A stretch of DNA of 64,000 nt from an uncultured Paracoccaceae bacterium (GTDB taxonomy: Bacteria; Pseudomonadota; Alphaproteobacteria; Rhodobacterales; Rhodobacteraceae). Position numbers and translations under genes: made by a program. This document shows positions 49,062 to 59,570 of the stretch, piece by piece (within the stretch, counting starts at the first letter, position 1; each line of letters opens with the position of its first letter). The stretch lies in NCBI GenBank assembly GCA_938002605.1, contig CALLAF010000004.1:124001-188000 (forward strand), read 5' to 3'. The notes beneath the pieces are model-generated. The model saw nothing but the letters and a program-made list of their open reading frames with translations. It did no database searches and was not told the origin of the DNA.

Positions 49062-51368
49062 CTAGTTGAATTTATTGTCACGCGGGAACCCGCGTGGGGC
49101 CATTCGCCCAGCGCTGGCCCGTTTGCCAGTCCATTCAGCCAATTCGGTCTCGGTGCGTGTCCGCCCTGCAGGGTCAAGCCAACTCAGCCCGTCGGCCCGC
49201 GTAAACGTCGTTGCGTCAGACATGCCGCCATCTTTGTATTTTTGCAGACGAACGCCTTTGCCGCGGCCCATTTCCGGCAATTCATCCAGCGGGAATACGA
49301 GCACCTTGCGGTTTTCGCCAACCACAGCGACGAAATCACCGTCAATGCGCTTACACACCTTTGCGGCACCGCTGGCCACGTTCAGGACCTGTTTGCCGTT
49401 TTTGGTTTGGGCCACAACATCCGCTTCTGGCACGATAAAACCGTTGCCTTCTGCAGAGGCAAGCAACAGCTTTGCATCCGGCTGATGCACAAGGATATCA
49501 ATGATTTCAGTTTCATTAGGTAGATCAACCATGAGCCGCAAAGGTTCGCCCATACCGCGCCCGCCCGGCAGGTTCGCTGCTGATACAGTATAAAAGCGAC
49601 CATTGGCCCCAAAGACCAACAGACGGTCCGTGGTTTCCGCATGGAAGATGAACCGTGGCCCATCACCATCTTTGAATTTTAGCTCACGCGAAAGGTCGAT
49701 ATGCCCGGTCATCGCGCGGATCCAGCCCATTTGTGAGCAAACAACAGTAATCGGTTCCTTGTCGATCATCGCTTCGAGCGGCACATCAACCACTTCGGCA
49801 GCCTTGGCGAATTGTGTGCGCCGGGCACCGCCGAGACTGTCGCGGCCAAATGTCTTGCGGGTTTCGCGCAGCTGTTCCGCGATCTTAGCCCATTGCAGAT
49901 CACCGCTTGCCAATAATTCTTCGATGCCAGCACGTTCAGCGCGCAAAGCATCACGTTCGGCGATCAGTTCCATTTCTTCAAGGCGACGCAGACTGCGCAG
50001 GCGCATGTTCAAAATGGCTTCGGCTTGGGTTTCGGTCAGCGAAACCTCGGGGTCAAGGCCCGTTGGCGATTTGTAATCAGCCTCGGATGTCGCGCGCACA
50101 TGGGTCTTGGCCCAATCTTCCGCGATCAGTGCCTTTTTCGGGTCATCGTCATAGCGGATGATGTCGATCACGCGATCCAGATGCAGGAAGGCAATGATAA
50201 AACCTTCCAAGACCTCAAGCCGGTGATCAATCTTTTCAAGCCGGTACTGGCTGCGACGGGTCAGAACATCGCGGCGGTGATCAAGGAAAGCGCGCAGCAC
50301 TTCCTTGAGCGAACATACTTTCGGCGTCACCCCATCAATCAGCACGTTCATGTTCAAGCTGAACCGGGTTTCAAGGTCAGAGTTGCGGAACAGCATCCCC
50401 ATCATGACCTCTGGATCGACGGTTTTCGCGCGCGGCTCCAGCACGATGCGGATATCTTCGGCGGACTCGTCACGCACATCAGCAAGTAAAGGCACCTTCT
50501 TAAGCTGGATCACTTCGGCCAGCTTTTCGATCAGTTTCGACTTTTGCACCTGATAGGGGATTTCAGTAACAACGATTTGCCATGTGCCACGACCAAGATC
50601 CTCGACCTCCCATTTGGCGCGCAGACGAAACGCCCCACGCCCGGTGCTATAGGCGGTTGCAATGTTTTCTTCGGGTTCGACAATCACGCCGCCGGTTGGA
50701 AAATCCGGACCCGGGATGTAGTTAAGCAATGTATCATCACGCGCATCAGGCGTTTTGATCAGGTGCAAACACGCATCAATCAATTCATGCAAATTATGGG
50801 GCGGGATATTGGTGGCCATGCCAACGGCGATCCCTGTGGACCCGTTTGCAAGCAGGTTCGGGAATGTCGCAGGCAACACGGCAGGTTCTGTCAGACGGCC
50901 ATCATAGTTGTCACGAAAATCAACCGAATCCTCAGAAAGCCCTTCAAGCAGCGCCTCTGCGGCGGCGGTCATCCGCGCCTCTGTATACCGCGACGCGGCA
51001 GGGTTATCGCCGTCGATATTGCCAAAGTTCCCTTGGCCATCGACCAGCGGGTAGCGCACGTTGAAATCTTGAGCCAAGCGCGCCATCGCATCATAAATCG
51101 CGGCATCACCGTGCGGGTGAAAATCGCCCATCGTGTCGCCGCTGATCTTAGCAGACTTTAAGAACCCGCCGGTTGGAGACAGGCGCAGTCGGTTCATGGC
51201 ATATAAGATACGCCGGTGAACTGGTTTCAGCCCATCGCGCGCATCGGGCAAGGCACGGTGCATGATCGTCGACAGCGCATAGGTCAGATAGCGATCGCCA
51301 ATCGCCTTGCGCAAAGTTTCGGTCGTATCGATGGGGCCCATAGCCGGGTCGCTGGTCTGATCAGTCAT
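49062..51368 (-). CDS. parC: DNA topoisomerase IV subunit A
   Basis: RYLTYALSTIMHRALPDARDGLKPVHRRILYAMNRLRLSPTGGFLKSAKISGDTMGDFHPHGDAAIYDAMARLAQDF. Confidence 0.95.
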   Translation of the reverse strand: MTDQTSDPAMGPIDTTETLRKAIGDRYLTYALSTIMHRALPDARDGLKPVHRRILYAMNRLRLSPTGGFLKSAKISGDTMGDFHPHGDAAIYDAMARLAQDFNVRYPLVDGQGNFGNIDGDNPAASRYTEARMTAAAEALLEGLSEDSVDFRDNYDGRLTEPAVLPATFPNLLANGSTGIAVGMATNIPPHNLHELIDACLHLIKTPDARDDTLLNYIPGPDFPTGGVIVEPEENIATAYSTGRGAFRLRAKWEVEDLGRGTWQIVVTEIPYQVQKSKLIEKLAEVIQLKKVPLLADVRDESAEDIRIVLEPRAKTVDPEVMMGMLFRNSDLETRFSLNMNVLIDGVTPKVCSLKEVLRAFLDHRRDVLTRRSQYRLEKIDHRLEVLEGFIIAFLHLDRVIDIIRYDDDPKKALIAEDWAKTHVRATSEADYKSPTGLDPEVSLTETQAEAILNMRLRSLRRLEEMELIAERDALRAERAGIEELLASGDLQWAKIAEQLRETRKTFGRDSLGGARRTQFAKAAEVVDVPLEAMIDKEPITVVCSQMGWIRAMTGHIDLSRELKFKDGDGPRFIFHAETTDRLLVFGANGRFYTVSAANLPGGRGMGEPLRLMVDLPNETEIIDILVHQPDAKLLLASAEGNGFIVPEADVVAQTKNGKQVLNVASGAAKVCKRIDGDFVAVVGENRKVLVFPLDELPEMGRGKGVRLQKYKDGGMSDATTFTRADGLSWLDPAGRTRTETELAEWTGKRASAGRMAPRGFPRDNKFN

Positions 51369-51462
51369 AGGGTTTGGTTTAGCGGCGCACATTTACCGCG
51401 TAAAGCATAGAAACGGGCACTGAACGCTTGTGGCATCGCGACGAACCCGGCACATATGCGCT

Positions 51463-52290
51463 ATGACACAGAAAACAATACTGATTACAGGCTGCTCAAG
51501 CGGCATTGGATATGACGCGGCACATGGGTTGCGCGCAGCGGGCTGGCGGGTTTTTGCAAGCTGCCGCCAACAAAAAGACTGCGACCGGATGATCGCCGAA
51601 GGTTTTGATAGCCCGCTGATCGATTACGCCGACGAGGCAAGCATCACGGCCGGGCTAGCAGATGTCTTGGCCGTCACAGGTGGCACGTTAGACGCGCTTT
51701 ATAATAACGGCGCCTTCGCCTGCCCCGGTGCAGTGGAGGACCTACCAACGGGCGCGTTGCGAGAAATCTATGAGGTCAATGTATTTGGCTATCACGCGCT
51801 GACGCGCCAGGTGATCCCCGTGATGCGTGCCCAAGGTCATGGGCGGATCATCAATTGTTCGTCCGTGTTGGGGCTGGTTGGCATGAAATGGCGCGGGGCC
51901 TATGTATCAACGAAATTCGCGCTTGAAGGACTAACGGATGTGTTGCGGATTGAAATGCTGGGCACCCCGATCAAAGTCATCCTGATCGAACCCGGCCCGA
52001 TCACATCAGACATCCGCCAAAACGCAATCCCGCATTTTGAAAAATGGGTTGATTGGGAAAAATCCGCGCGCGTCGACGAATATAAAGACATATTGTCACG
52101 GCTTTACACCGACAGCGGGCCGGATCAATTTGAGCTGCCCGCATCGGCCGTGACCAAAAAGCTCTTGCATGCGTTGACCGCCAAGCACCCCAAGCCGCGC
52201 TACTATGTGACAACACCGACCTATCTTATGGGCGCGTTGCGGCGTATCTTGCCGACGCGGTGGTTGGACGCATTGATTTTACGTGGCTAA
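51463..52290 (+). CDS. SDR family oxidoreductase
   Basis: MTQKTILITGCSSGIGYDAAHGLRAAGWRVFASCR...YVSTKFALEGLTDVLRIE. Confidence 0.88.
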   Translation: MTQKTILITGCSSGIGYDAAHGLRAAGWRVFASCRQQKDCDRMIAEGFDSPLIDYADEASITAGLADVLAVTGGTLDALYNNGAFACPGAVEDLPTGALREIYEVNVFGYHALTRQVIPVMRAQGHGRIINCSSVLGLVGMKWRGAYVSTKFALEGLTDVLRIEMLGTPIKVILIEPGPITSDIRQNAIPHFEKWVDWEKSARVDEYKDILSRLYTDSGPDQFELPASAVTKKLLHALTAKHPKPRYYVTTPTYLMGALRRILPTRWLDALILRG

Positions 52291-52323
52291 CCGCTACATC
52301 GCAGGGAACCGAACCCGAAAAGG

Positions 52324-52539
52324 ATGACAGAGATGGCAAATGACCCGTTTTTTTGGATTGTAGCAGTTTCAGCGCTCGCTGTTCTGGTGATCCTCATGTT
52401 TGGGATCGGCACATTTGCTAAAGGGGGCGAATTTAACCGCAAACATGCCAACAAGATCATGCGTTGGCGGATTGGGGCGCAGTTTCTCGCCGTCGTCTTA
52501 ATCGTCGCATTTGCGTATCTGCGCAGCACAGGGGGCTAA
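52324..52539 (+). CDS. Twin-TM HIG1-domain protein
   Basis: FGIGTFAKGGEFNRKHANKIMRWRIGAQFLAVVLIVAFAYL. Confidence 0.82.
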   Translation: MTEMANDPFFWIVAVSALAVLVILMFGIGTFAKGGEFNRKHANKIMRWRIGAQFLAVVLIVAFAYLRSTGG

Positions 52540-52542
52540 TCC

Positions 52543-53115
52543 ATGGTTGTCCTCAATAAAATCTACACTAAATCCGGCGACGCTGGAGAGACGGCTTTGG
52601 GCAATGGCAGCCGGGTTGCGAAACATGATCTGCGCGTAAACGCCTACGGCACCGTTGACGAAACAAACGCAACAGTCGGGTTGGCGCGCTTGCATGCAAC
52701 CGGCGAAATGGATGCCCAACTGGCGATGATCCAGAACGATCTGTTTGATCTGGGCGCAGACCTGTGTCGCCCCGATATGGACAAAGATGCAGATGCCGAA
52801 TACCCGCCGCTGCGCATGTCCGGCGCGCAAGTAAGCCGCCTAGAGATCGAAATCGACGCAATGACAGCGCAGGTTGATCCTTTGCGCAGTTTTGTTCTAC
52901 CGGGCGGATCTGCGCTTGCCGCGCATCTGCATTTGTGCCGCACTGTGTCACGCAGGGCCGAACGGTTGGTTGTGGAACTGGCGGGCACCGAAGACGTGAA
53001 CCCTGTAGCAGTGAAATACCTGAACCGCGTTTCAGATTGGTTTTTCCAAGCCAGCCGCATTGCAAATGCCAACGGCAAAGAAGACGTGCTATGGGTGCCA
53101 GGCGCAAACCGCTAA
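52543..53115 (+). CDS. Cob(I)yrinic acid a,c-diamide adenosyltransferase (PduO-type)
   Basis: LNKIYTKSGDAGETALGNGSRVAKHDLRVNAYGTVDETNATVGLAR...YLNRVSDWFFQASR. Confidence 0.93.
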   Translation: MVVLNKIYTKSGDAGETALGNGSRVAKHDLRVNAYGTVDETNATVGLARLHATGEMDAQLAMIQNDLFDLGADLCRPDMDKDADAEYPPLRMSGAQVSRLEIEIDAMTAQVDPLRSFVLPGGSALAAHLHLCRTVSRRAERLVVELAGTEDVNPVAVKYLNRVSDWFFQASRIANANGKEDVLWVPGANR

Positions 53116-53120
53116 GGGGC

Positions 53121-53143
53121 GGTGGATCAAGATCCACCCTACG
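53121..53143. repeat. Palindromic element GGTGGATCAAGATCCACCCTACG (copy 2)
   Basis: Same architecture as 47630-47652, immediately after a stop codon. Confidence 0.75.
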
Positions 53144-53581
53144 CGCACGGAGCAATGAATCGCATTGCATGAACTCGACGAGTTTTGCGCCAAATAGGGA
53201 AATCTTCTAATGCCAGTTTAGAGCTGTCTAATAGTGCCAGATTTTTGAAACGCAACTGACCGCGCGCATGATCCAAGCAATGCCCCAAAGTAAAGAAATC
53301 ATAGACACACCTTTCCGGACTGGCGCAAAGCATCAAATACTATACAATAATGACAATATATTAAGTGAAAATTTTGCTTTTCACCCCGAAAAATGCGCGT
53401 TCCAAAACACCCGCCAGTCAAGCCCTCTAAAACGCTGTCCAGCTTCAGCCACCTGACGCAAACGTCAAGAACGTGACGTCCTAGCCCCTTACCGCGTCGA
53501 TTTTACACTGTTGTCGCCTGTTACGACTCGCTAACACTGTCCCGAGAATAACTACGATCAATTTTCTTAGGAGAAACGCAG

Positions 53582-54340
53582 ATGAAGGTCATCGTACCCG
53601 TCAAGCGCGTGATCGACTATAATGTGAAGGTTCGCGTCAAAGCGGACGGCACAGGCGTCGATCTCGCAAATGTCAAAATGTCCATGAACCCGTTCGATGA
53701 GATTGCCGTCGAAGAGGCGATTCGCCTGCGCGAAGCTGGCAAAGTGGAAGAAGTCATTGCTGTTTCCATCGGCGTGAAACAAGCGCAAGAAACACTGCGC
53801 ACAGCACTGGCAATGGGCGCTGACCGCGCGATTTTGGTTGTTGCGGCAGACGACGTGCACCAAGACATCGAACCTTTGGCTGTTGCGAAAATTCTTGCCG
53901 CGATCGTCAAAGAAGAAGAGCCAGGTCTCGTGCTTTGCGGTAAGCAAGCCATCGACAACGACATGAACGCTACTGGCCAAATGTTGTCTGCACTGCTGGG
54001 CTGGTCACAAGCGACATTCGCCTCCGAAGTGAATTTGGATGGTGACAGCGCCGTGGTCACACGCGAAGTTGACGGCGGCCTTCAGACTATCAAAGTCAAA
54101 ACGCCGACGATCATCAGTGTTGATCTGCGCCTGAACGAACCACGCTATGCGTCGCTGCCCAACATCATGAAGGCGAAGAAAAAGCCGCTTGATGAGAAAA
54201 CACCTGCCGATTACGGCGTTGACGTGACACCGCGCCTGAGCGTGGTCAGCACATCAGAGCCTGCGACACGTCAGGCCGGGATCATCGTTGGATCAGTGGA
54301 TGAACTGGTCGAGAAACTCAAAGAAGCGGGGGCTGTATAA
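53582..54340 (+). CDS. etfB: Electron transfer flavoprotein beta subunit
   Basis: [51 protein letters not shown]. Confidence 0.96.
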   Translation: MKVIVPVKRVIDYNVKVRVKADGTGVDLANVKMSMNPFDEIAVEEAIRLREAGKVEEVIAVSIGVKQAQETLRTALAMGADRAILVVAADDVHQDIEPLAVAKILAAIVKEEEPGLVLCGKQAIDNDMNATGQMLSALLGWSQATFASEVNLDGDSAVVTREVDGGLQTIKVKTPTIISVDLRLNEPRYASLPNIMKAKKKPLDEKTPADYGVDVTPRLSVVSTSEPATRQAGIIVGSVDELVEKLKEAGAV

Positions 54341-55266
54341 TGGCTGTTCTTCTCCTTGCCGAAGTGAACGACGGCGCCTTGGCCGTTGATGCAACTGCAA
54401 AAGCAGTGACCGCTGCAACCGCATTGGGCGATGTGACCGTGCTTTGCGCCGGTGCGACTGCACAAGCTGCGGCTGACGAAGCGGCGAAAATCGATGGCGT
54501 TGCAAAGGTGCTTTGTGCCGAAGACGCCGCGCTGAACCACCGTCTGGCCGAACCAACCGCTGATTTGATCGTATCGCTTGCTGGCGACTACAGCCACATC
54601 GTTGCCCCAGGCACAACTGACGCGAAAAACATCCTGCCCCGCGTTGCGGCATTGCTTGATGTGATGGTTATTTCTGAAATCACCGCTGTCGTGGACGCCG
54701 ATACATTTGAGCGCCCAATTTACGCAGGTAACGCGATCCAGACTGTGAAATCTGCTGATGCGACCAAAGTCCTGACAATCCGGACCGCTGGTTTTGATGC
54801 GGCTGGCATGGGCGGATCTGCCTCTGTTGAATCCATCGGCGCAGCAGCTGACCCTGCTTTGTCCGAATGGGTTGAAGACAAGGTTGCAGAATCTGATCGC
54901 CCAGAGCTGACATCTGCGGGTGTTGTTGTCTCTGGTGGTCGCGGAGTTGGCTCCGAAGACGACTTTGCCCTGATCGAAAAACTGGCGGATAAACTTGGCG
55001 CCGCCGTTGGCGCATCTCGTGCGGCTGTCGACAGTGGTTATGCGCCCAACGATTGGCAAGTTGGCCAAACCGGCAAGGTGGTTGCACCTGATCTTTACGT
55101 CGCTGTTGGTATCTCGGGTGCGATCCAGCACCTTGCGGGTATGAAAGACAGTAAGATCATCGTCGCGATCAACAAAGACGAAGAAGCACCGATCTTCCAA
55201 GTCGCCGATTACGGTCTGGTCGCAGACCTGTTCGACGCGGTTCCAGAGCTGACAGAAAAGCTGTAA
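54340..55266 (+). CDS. etfA: Electron transfer flavoprotein alpha subunit
   Basis: [85 protein letters not shown]. Confidence 0.97.
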   Translation: MAVLLLAEVNDGALAVDATAKAVTAATALGDVTVLCAGATAQAAADEAAKIDGVAKVLCAEDAALNHRLAEPTADLIVSLAGDYSHIVAPGTTDAKNILPRVAALLDVMVISEITAVVDADTFERPIYAGNAIQTVKSADATKVLTIRTAGFDAAGMGGSASVESIGAAADPALSEWVEDKVAESDRPELTSAGVVVSGGRGVGSEDDFALIEKLADKLGAAVGASRAAVDSGYAPNDWQVGQTGKVVAPDLYVAVGISGAIQHLAGMKDSKIIVAINKDEEAPIFQVADYGLVADLFDAVPELTEKL

Positions 55267-55290
55267 GCGATCTTACACAACCCATTTAAA

Positions 55291-55320
55291 GGGCCTGCTT
55301 GAAAAAGCGGGCCCTTTTTT
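55291..55320 (+). terminator. Rho-independent terminator after etfA
   Basis: GGGCCTGCTTGAAAAAGCGGGCCCTTTTTT. Confidence 0.9.
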
Positions 55321-55338
55321 TGTTCTAAGGAAACAAAA

Positions 55339-55734
55339 TCAACGCGGCGTGTCTGCGAATGGTTTGGCGACGACTTGGTGCTGATCTTCGAAAACAATGT
55401 AGCCAATACGATGGCTCTTGATGATCTCAATCCTGTGCCCATTTTCCTCAAGCAAGGCGACTAATTCGAAGGCTTTCGTAATCATGACCTTTGCGTCAGA
55501 TTTGAACCAGCTTAGCCCGACCGCATTGCGCCTGTAGTCTCCCTTCGACGTTGATCGATTAAAACGACTGGGCGTCTGCAAATTATTATAAAACCAATCA
55601 AGAATGGTGTTGAGATGCGTAAAAGTATGCTGATCGACCCCAACGGTATCACGTAATTCATAGGCCGCGCAGAAGAAGCCTTCTCTTGCGGCTATCCCGT
55701 CAACAATATTTTGGCGCACAAATCGGATGTACAT
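55339..55734 (-). CDS. Hypothetical protein
   Basis: MYIRFVRQNIVDGIAAREGFFCAAYELRDTVGVDQHTFTHLNTILDWFYNNL; strong AAGGAGG RBS before the ATG at 55734 (ORF extends to 55815). Confidence 0.65.
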   Translation of the reverse strand: MYIRFVRQNIVDGIAAREGFFCAAYELRDTVGVDQHTFTHLNTILDWFYNNLQTPSRFNRSTSKGDYRRNAVGLSWFKSDAKVMITKAFELVALLEENGHRIEIIKSHRIGYIVFEDQHQVVAKPFADTPR

Positions 55735-55915
55735 TGATACCGCCTCCTTTCGCTCCTTTTCCATTATAGGGCGTCTCAAATCATGCGCCACGGCACTGTG
55801 GTTACAAACACGCACGTTTGCCTTCTACTGAGTTCTTTAGACGACCTTTCGTCATCTTGCCCCCCTTCCCGTTATCCATTACCCAACCGCAAACGCAACG
55901 CGGGGCGCGAATACA

Positions 55916-56668
55916 ATGGACGGCCGTCAGACGAACAGCACTACGCGTGCCAATAGCATCTCCCTGAATGACCTATCCTTTGCTGTCGGCGGTAAGGTGA
56001 TCCTTTCGAATATTTCGTTGCAAACAACCGCTGCCCGCGTGGGTATCGTCGGGCGTAACGGGTCAGGAAAATCCACGCTTGCGCGGCTGATTGCGGGGCT
56101 GGTTGCACCAACCGCAGGCCATGCGCTGGTGGGTGGGCACGACCTATTCAAAGACCGCAAAGCCGCCTTGCGCGAGGTCGGCATCCTCTTTCAAAATCCC
56201 GACCACCAAATTATTTTTCCGACCGTGGATGAGGAAATCAGTTTTGGACTACGCCAGCTTGGGGCGACCAAGGATGCCGCCGCCGCAACGACCCAAGACA
56301 CGCTCGCCAATTTTGGCAAAGCACATTGGGCGGGCGCCTATATCAACACGCTGTCACAAGGGCAAAAACACTTAGTCTGCCTGATGGCGATCACCGCAAT
56401 GGCGCCCAAGGCCATCATTCTGGATGAGCCATTCTCGGGCCTCGATATCCCGACGAAGGCGCAATTGAACCGCTACCTTGCGCACTATGCTGGTGGGGTC
56501 ATCCATATCTCTCACGATCCGGATGATTTGACTGGATACGATCAAGTGATCTGGCTTGAACAAGGCGAGATCGCACAAATTGGGGCAGCGGCTGAGGTAC
56601 TGCCGGCCTATATCGCGCGCATGACCACGTTGGGGGGAGGCGATGATATCTCTGACCTCTCCGGTTAA
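55916..56668 (+). CDS. bioM: Energy-coupling factor ABC ATPase (biotin uptake)
   Basis: GIVGRNGSGKSTLARLIAGLVAPTAG...LDEPFSGLDIPTKAQL; followed by T-component and BioY genes. Confidence 0.88.
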   Translation: MDGRQTNSTTRANSISLNDLSFAVGGKVILSNISLQTTAARVGIVGRNGSGKSTLARLIAGLVAPTAGHALVGGHDLFKDRKAALREVGILFQNPDHQIIFPTVDEEISFGLRQLGATKDAAAATTQDTLANFGKAHWAGAYINTLSQGQKHLVCLMAITAMAPKAIILDEPFSGLDIPTKAQLNRYLAHYAGGVIHISHDPDDLTGYDQVIWLEQGEIAQIGAAAEVLPAYIARMTTLGGGDDISDLSG

Positions 56669-57257
56669 GACCCGCGCACATGGCTGGCCCGCCGGGGCCA
56701 AGCTTGCAGGGCTATGCGCCGTGACCTGTGGGCTGTTTTTAACCCAAAACCTCGCGCTTCATGCGGCCGTCTTTGCCGGAGTATTATTGTTATCGGCGCT
56801 ACCGGGTCGCGCTTTTTTCTTTGCCAGCATACGCCATTTGCGCGTGCTGGCCCCGTTTATCATCATCATCGCGATCTGGCATCTTTGGACATTTGACGGC
56901 GCAAAAGGCGCGACTATTATCCTAAGGATGCTATCAGCTGTCGCACTGGCCAATCTGGTGACGATGACCACCAAACTGACAGATATGATCGACGTGATCC
57001 AAGTGCTCAGCCGACCGCTGACCCGGTTTGGACTGCGCGCCAATGTGTTGGAACTGGCCATAGCGATGGTGATCCGTCTAACGCCTGTGCTTGTGGACAA
57101 GGGCACACGCCTATCCGAAGCATGGTCCGCGCGGTCACATCGGCGTGCGGGTTGGCGGATCGTTTTACCTTTCACCATAATCGCGTTAGATGACGCGGAC
57201 CAAGTCGCAGAGGCCCTGCGCGCACGCGGCGGTTTTGACGCCCTTGAGGAGAAATAA
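56643..57257 (+). CDS. bioN: ECF transporter transmembrane component (biotin uptake)
   Basis: CbiQ-like; TKLTDMIDVIQVLSRPLTRFGL...RLSEAWSARSHRRAGWR. Confidence 0.86.
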   Translation: MISLTSPVKTRAHGWPAGAKLAGLCAVTCGLFLTQNLALHAAVFAGVLLLSALPGRAFFFASIRHLRVLAPFIIIIAIWHLWTFDGAKGATIILRMLSAVALANLVTMTTKLTDMIDVIQVLSRPLTRFGLRANVLELAIAMVIRLTPVLVDKGTRLSEAWSARSHRRAGWRIVLPFTIIALDDADQVAEALRARGGFDALEEK

Positions 57258-57812
57258 ATGGAAAAGAACGTAACACTAATCGCGCTGTTCGCAGCCCTGA
57301 TCGCCGCTCTTGGGTTAATCCCGCCCGTCTCGCTTGGGTTTGGTGTACCGATCACTGCGCAATCGCTTGGTATTATGCTTTGCGGTACAATTCTGGGCGC
57401 AAAACGTGGCGGACTGGCCGTAATGCTGTTCTTGCTCTTGGTCGCTATCGGCTTGCCGCTTTTGTCAGGCGGACGCGGCGGATTGGGCGTTTTTGCGGGG
57501 CCATCGGTTGGGTTCCTTGTCGGCTTTCCAATTGCTGCATTCGTGATCGGACTCATCGTTGAAAAATGGCGTGCCGCGCCTTTGTTGATCGTTGCTGGCG
57601 TTGCCTCGGTGCTGGGTGGCATCGTTGTCATGTATGTGTTTGGGATCATTGGCATGTCTGTGATGCTTGATAAGACACTGGTTGAAGCCGCAAAAATCGC
57701 ACTGGTCTATGTGCCCGGTGATCTGCTGAAAGCAGGGATCGCAGCAATGCTGACATCTGCATTGGCCACCGCGCGCCCTGCAAGCGTGCTTTCGCGTATC
57801 GATGCCCACTGA
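57258..57812 (+). CDS. bioY: Biotin transporter S-component BioY
   Basis: AALIAALGLIPPVSLGFGVPITAQSLGIMLCGTILGAKRGGLAVMLFLLLVAIGLPLLSGGRGGLGVFAGPSVGFLVGFP. Confidence 0.94.
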   Translation: MEKNVTLIALFAALIAALGLIPPVSLGFGVPITAQSLGIMLCGTILGAKRGGLAVMLFLLLVAIGLPLLSGGRGGLGVFAGPSVGFLVGFPIAAFVIGLIVEKWRAAPLLIVAGVASVLGGIVVMYVFGIIGMSVMLDKTLVEAAKIALVYVPGDLLKAGIAAMLTSALATARPASVLSRIDAH

Positions 57813-58479
57813 TTTCGACGCAATTCTAGCACGGCGGCGGTCGGTTCGGGCCTTTACCCAAGACCCGGTTGACCGCCCCACACTTGAACGGCTGTGCCAA
57901 GCCGCGCGCCGCGCACCAAGCGGCGCAAACCTACAACCCGGCAAGTTTCATGTGCTGACTGGCGCGCCACTAGCCACGCTGTCTAGTCGATTGGTTGCAG
58001 CAAATGCACGGGGTACGCCTGCCGATCTGGAATATTCCTACTTTCCTGAAAAGATGGCACCAGCGCTAAAGGATCGGCAACGCAAGGCAGGTTTTGCGCT
58101 TTATGAATCGCTTGGCATCGCACGCCGCGACGTTGCAGGCCGCCGTGCACAATTTGCCAAAAACTACCGCTTTTTTGATGCCCCTGTGGGCGTAATCGTC
58201 ACGATTGATCGCGACATGGGCAAAGGCTGCTTCATGGATCTTGGCATGGCGATTATGACGTTTCTCTTGGCGGCCGAAAACGTCGGGCTTGGCGCGACAG
58301 GGATCGGGGCCATCGCAAACTACGGCAGCATTGTGCATGATCATTTGGGGTTACCAGACGACGAATTGGTCGTCTGCGGGATTGCGATTGGCATGGCCGA
58401 CGAAAACGCGCCTGTGAACCAATTTCGCACGGAACGGCTCCCGCTAGATGCCTTCACAACCTTTGCCGGGTTTGACTAA
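57802..58479 (+). CDS. Nitroreductase family protein
   Basis: MPTDFDAILARRRSVRAFTQDPVDRPTLERLCQAARRAPSGANLQPGKFHV. Confidence 0.9.
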   Translation: MPTDFDAILARRRSVRAFTQDPVDRPTLERLCQAARRAPSGANLQPGKFHVLTGAPLATLSSRLVAANARGTPADLEYSYFPEKMAPALKDRQRKAGFALYESLGIARRDVAGRRAQFAKNYRFFDAPVGVIVTIDRDMGKGCFMDLGMAIMTFLLAAENVGLGATGIGAIANYGSIVHDHLGLPDDELVVCGIAIGMADENAPVNQFRTERLPLDAFTTFAGFD

Positions 58480-59570
58480 TCTGCGCGCAAAGCGATCGCC
58501 GATCCGATACCTCCGGCTGCCGCAATCGCCGCGATGCCGTTGCCGCCCGTCTGGCAAAGCTGATGATACAAACGCGTGGCCATAACAGCACCTGACGCCC
58601 CAACCGGGTGCCCCCACGCCAAAGCACCGCCGCCAGTGTTAACGATCTCTTGCGGCAATTTCGCGCCTTGCTGGCAGGCGATTGCCTGCACGGCAAAAGC
58701 CTCCATGATTTCGGCGTATTGGATATCAGCAACACAAAGACCGGCCTGCGTCAAAGTTGCCTCAATCGCAGCGATCGGCGCAGCGCCAGGCATTTCAGGA
58801 TCGCCGCCAACCGTACGCCCCGCGACAAACGCAACTGCGTGCCGCTGCGCGATCCAACGCTCAGATACCATCACAACAAATGCCGCCCCGTCGGCTGCGA
58901 CGGCCATATTTGCCGCCGTAATCGTGCCTGTCACAACGGGTGCTTTGTCACAAAGGCGCTGGGTCAATTGACGCGTGAACGGATCACGCGTAACGCCAGA
59001 AATTGGGACTATTTCAGGATGCTTTGTCGCGCGGGTGCGTGCGTGGCTTTGGATCGCCCAAGCATCTTGATCGGCTTTTGAAATCCCCCAAGCCTGCGCC
59101 AATGCCTGCGCCGCCTCTACCATATCCGGATCGCGGTCAGGCCAAGGCGTAAACTGTGCTTGATCATAAGCTTCGGGCGGGCGCCCATCCGCAAAGGTGC
59201 GCGACCGTAGCGGACGACGCGAATAGCTTTCGACCCCGCCAGCAATCACCACATCATGCTGACCCGACCGGATCATCGCATCCGCGATCAACAGCGCATC
59301 CATACCGCCCGCGCATTGGCGGTCAATCGATAGCCCCGCAACACTTTCAGGCAACCTCGCTTGCAAACCAATGATCCGTGCCGGGTTCCCACCAGCGCCA
59401 AGCGCGTTGGACACGATTAATTCATCGACTTCGGCGGGCGCCAGTCCCGCATCAGCCAAGATTTGTTGCAATACCGGCTGCGCTAAATCGGCAAAAGACA
59501 ATGTGGCAAAGGCCCCATTCCTGGGTGCGATGGGGCTTCGCCGCGCCGCGATAATATACGAATGCGACAT
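58476..59570 (-). CDS. Thiolase family protein (acetyl-CoA acyltransferase-like)
   Basis: IDRQCAGGMDALLIADAMI, NTGGGALAWGHPVGASGAVMATRL. Confidence 0.88.
   Translation of the reverse strand: MSHSYIIAARRSPIAPRNGAFATLSFADLAQPVLQQILADAGLAPAEVDELIVSNALGAGGNPARIIGLQARLPESVAGLSIDRQCAGGMDALLIADAMIRSGQHDVVIAGGVESYSRRPLRSRTFADGRPPEAYDQAQFTPWPDRDPDMVEAAQALAQAWGISKADQDAWAIQSHARTRATKHPEIVPISGVTRDPFTRQLTQRLCDKAPVVTGTITAANMAVAADGAAFVVMVSERWIAQRHAVAFVAGRTVGGDPEMPGAAPIAAIEATLTQAGLCVADIQYAEIMEAFAVQAIACQQGAKLPQEIVNTGGGALAWGHPVGASGAVMATRLYHQLCQTGGNGIAAIAAAGGIGSAIALRAD

Noticed and set aside
54271-55200. 309-aa antisense ORF over etfA, and similar antisense ORFs over uvrC, urtB and tuf
   Set aside because: Opposite strand is a well-supported conserved gene; antisense translations are Arg/His/Cys-rich with no family resemblance.
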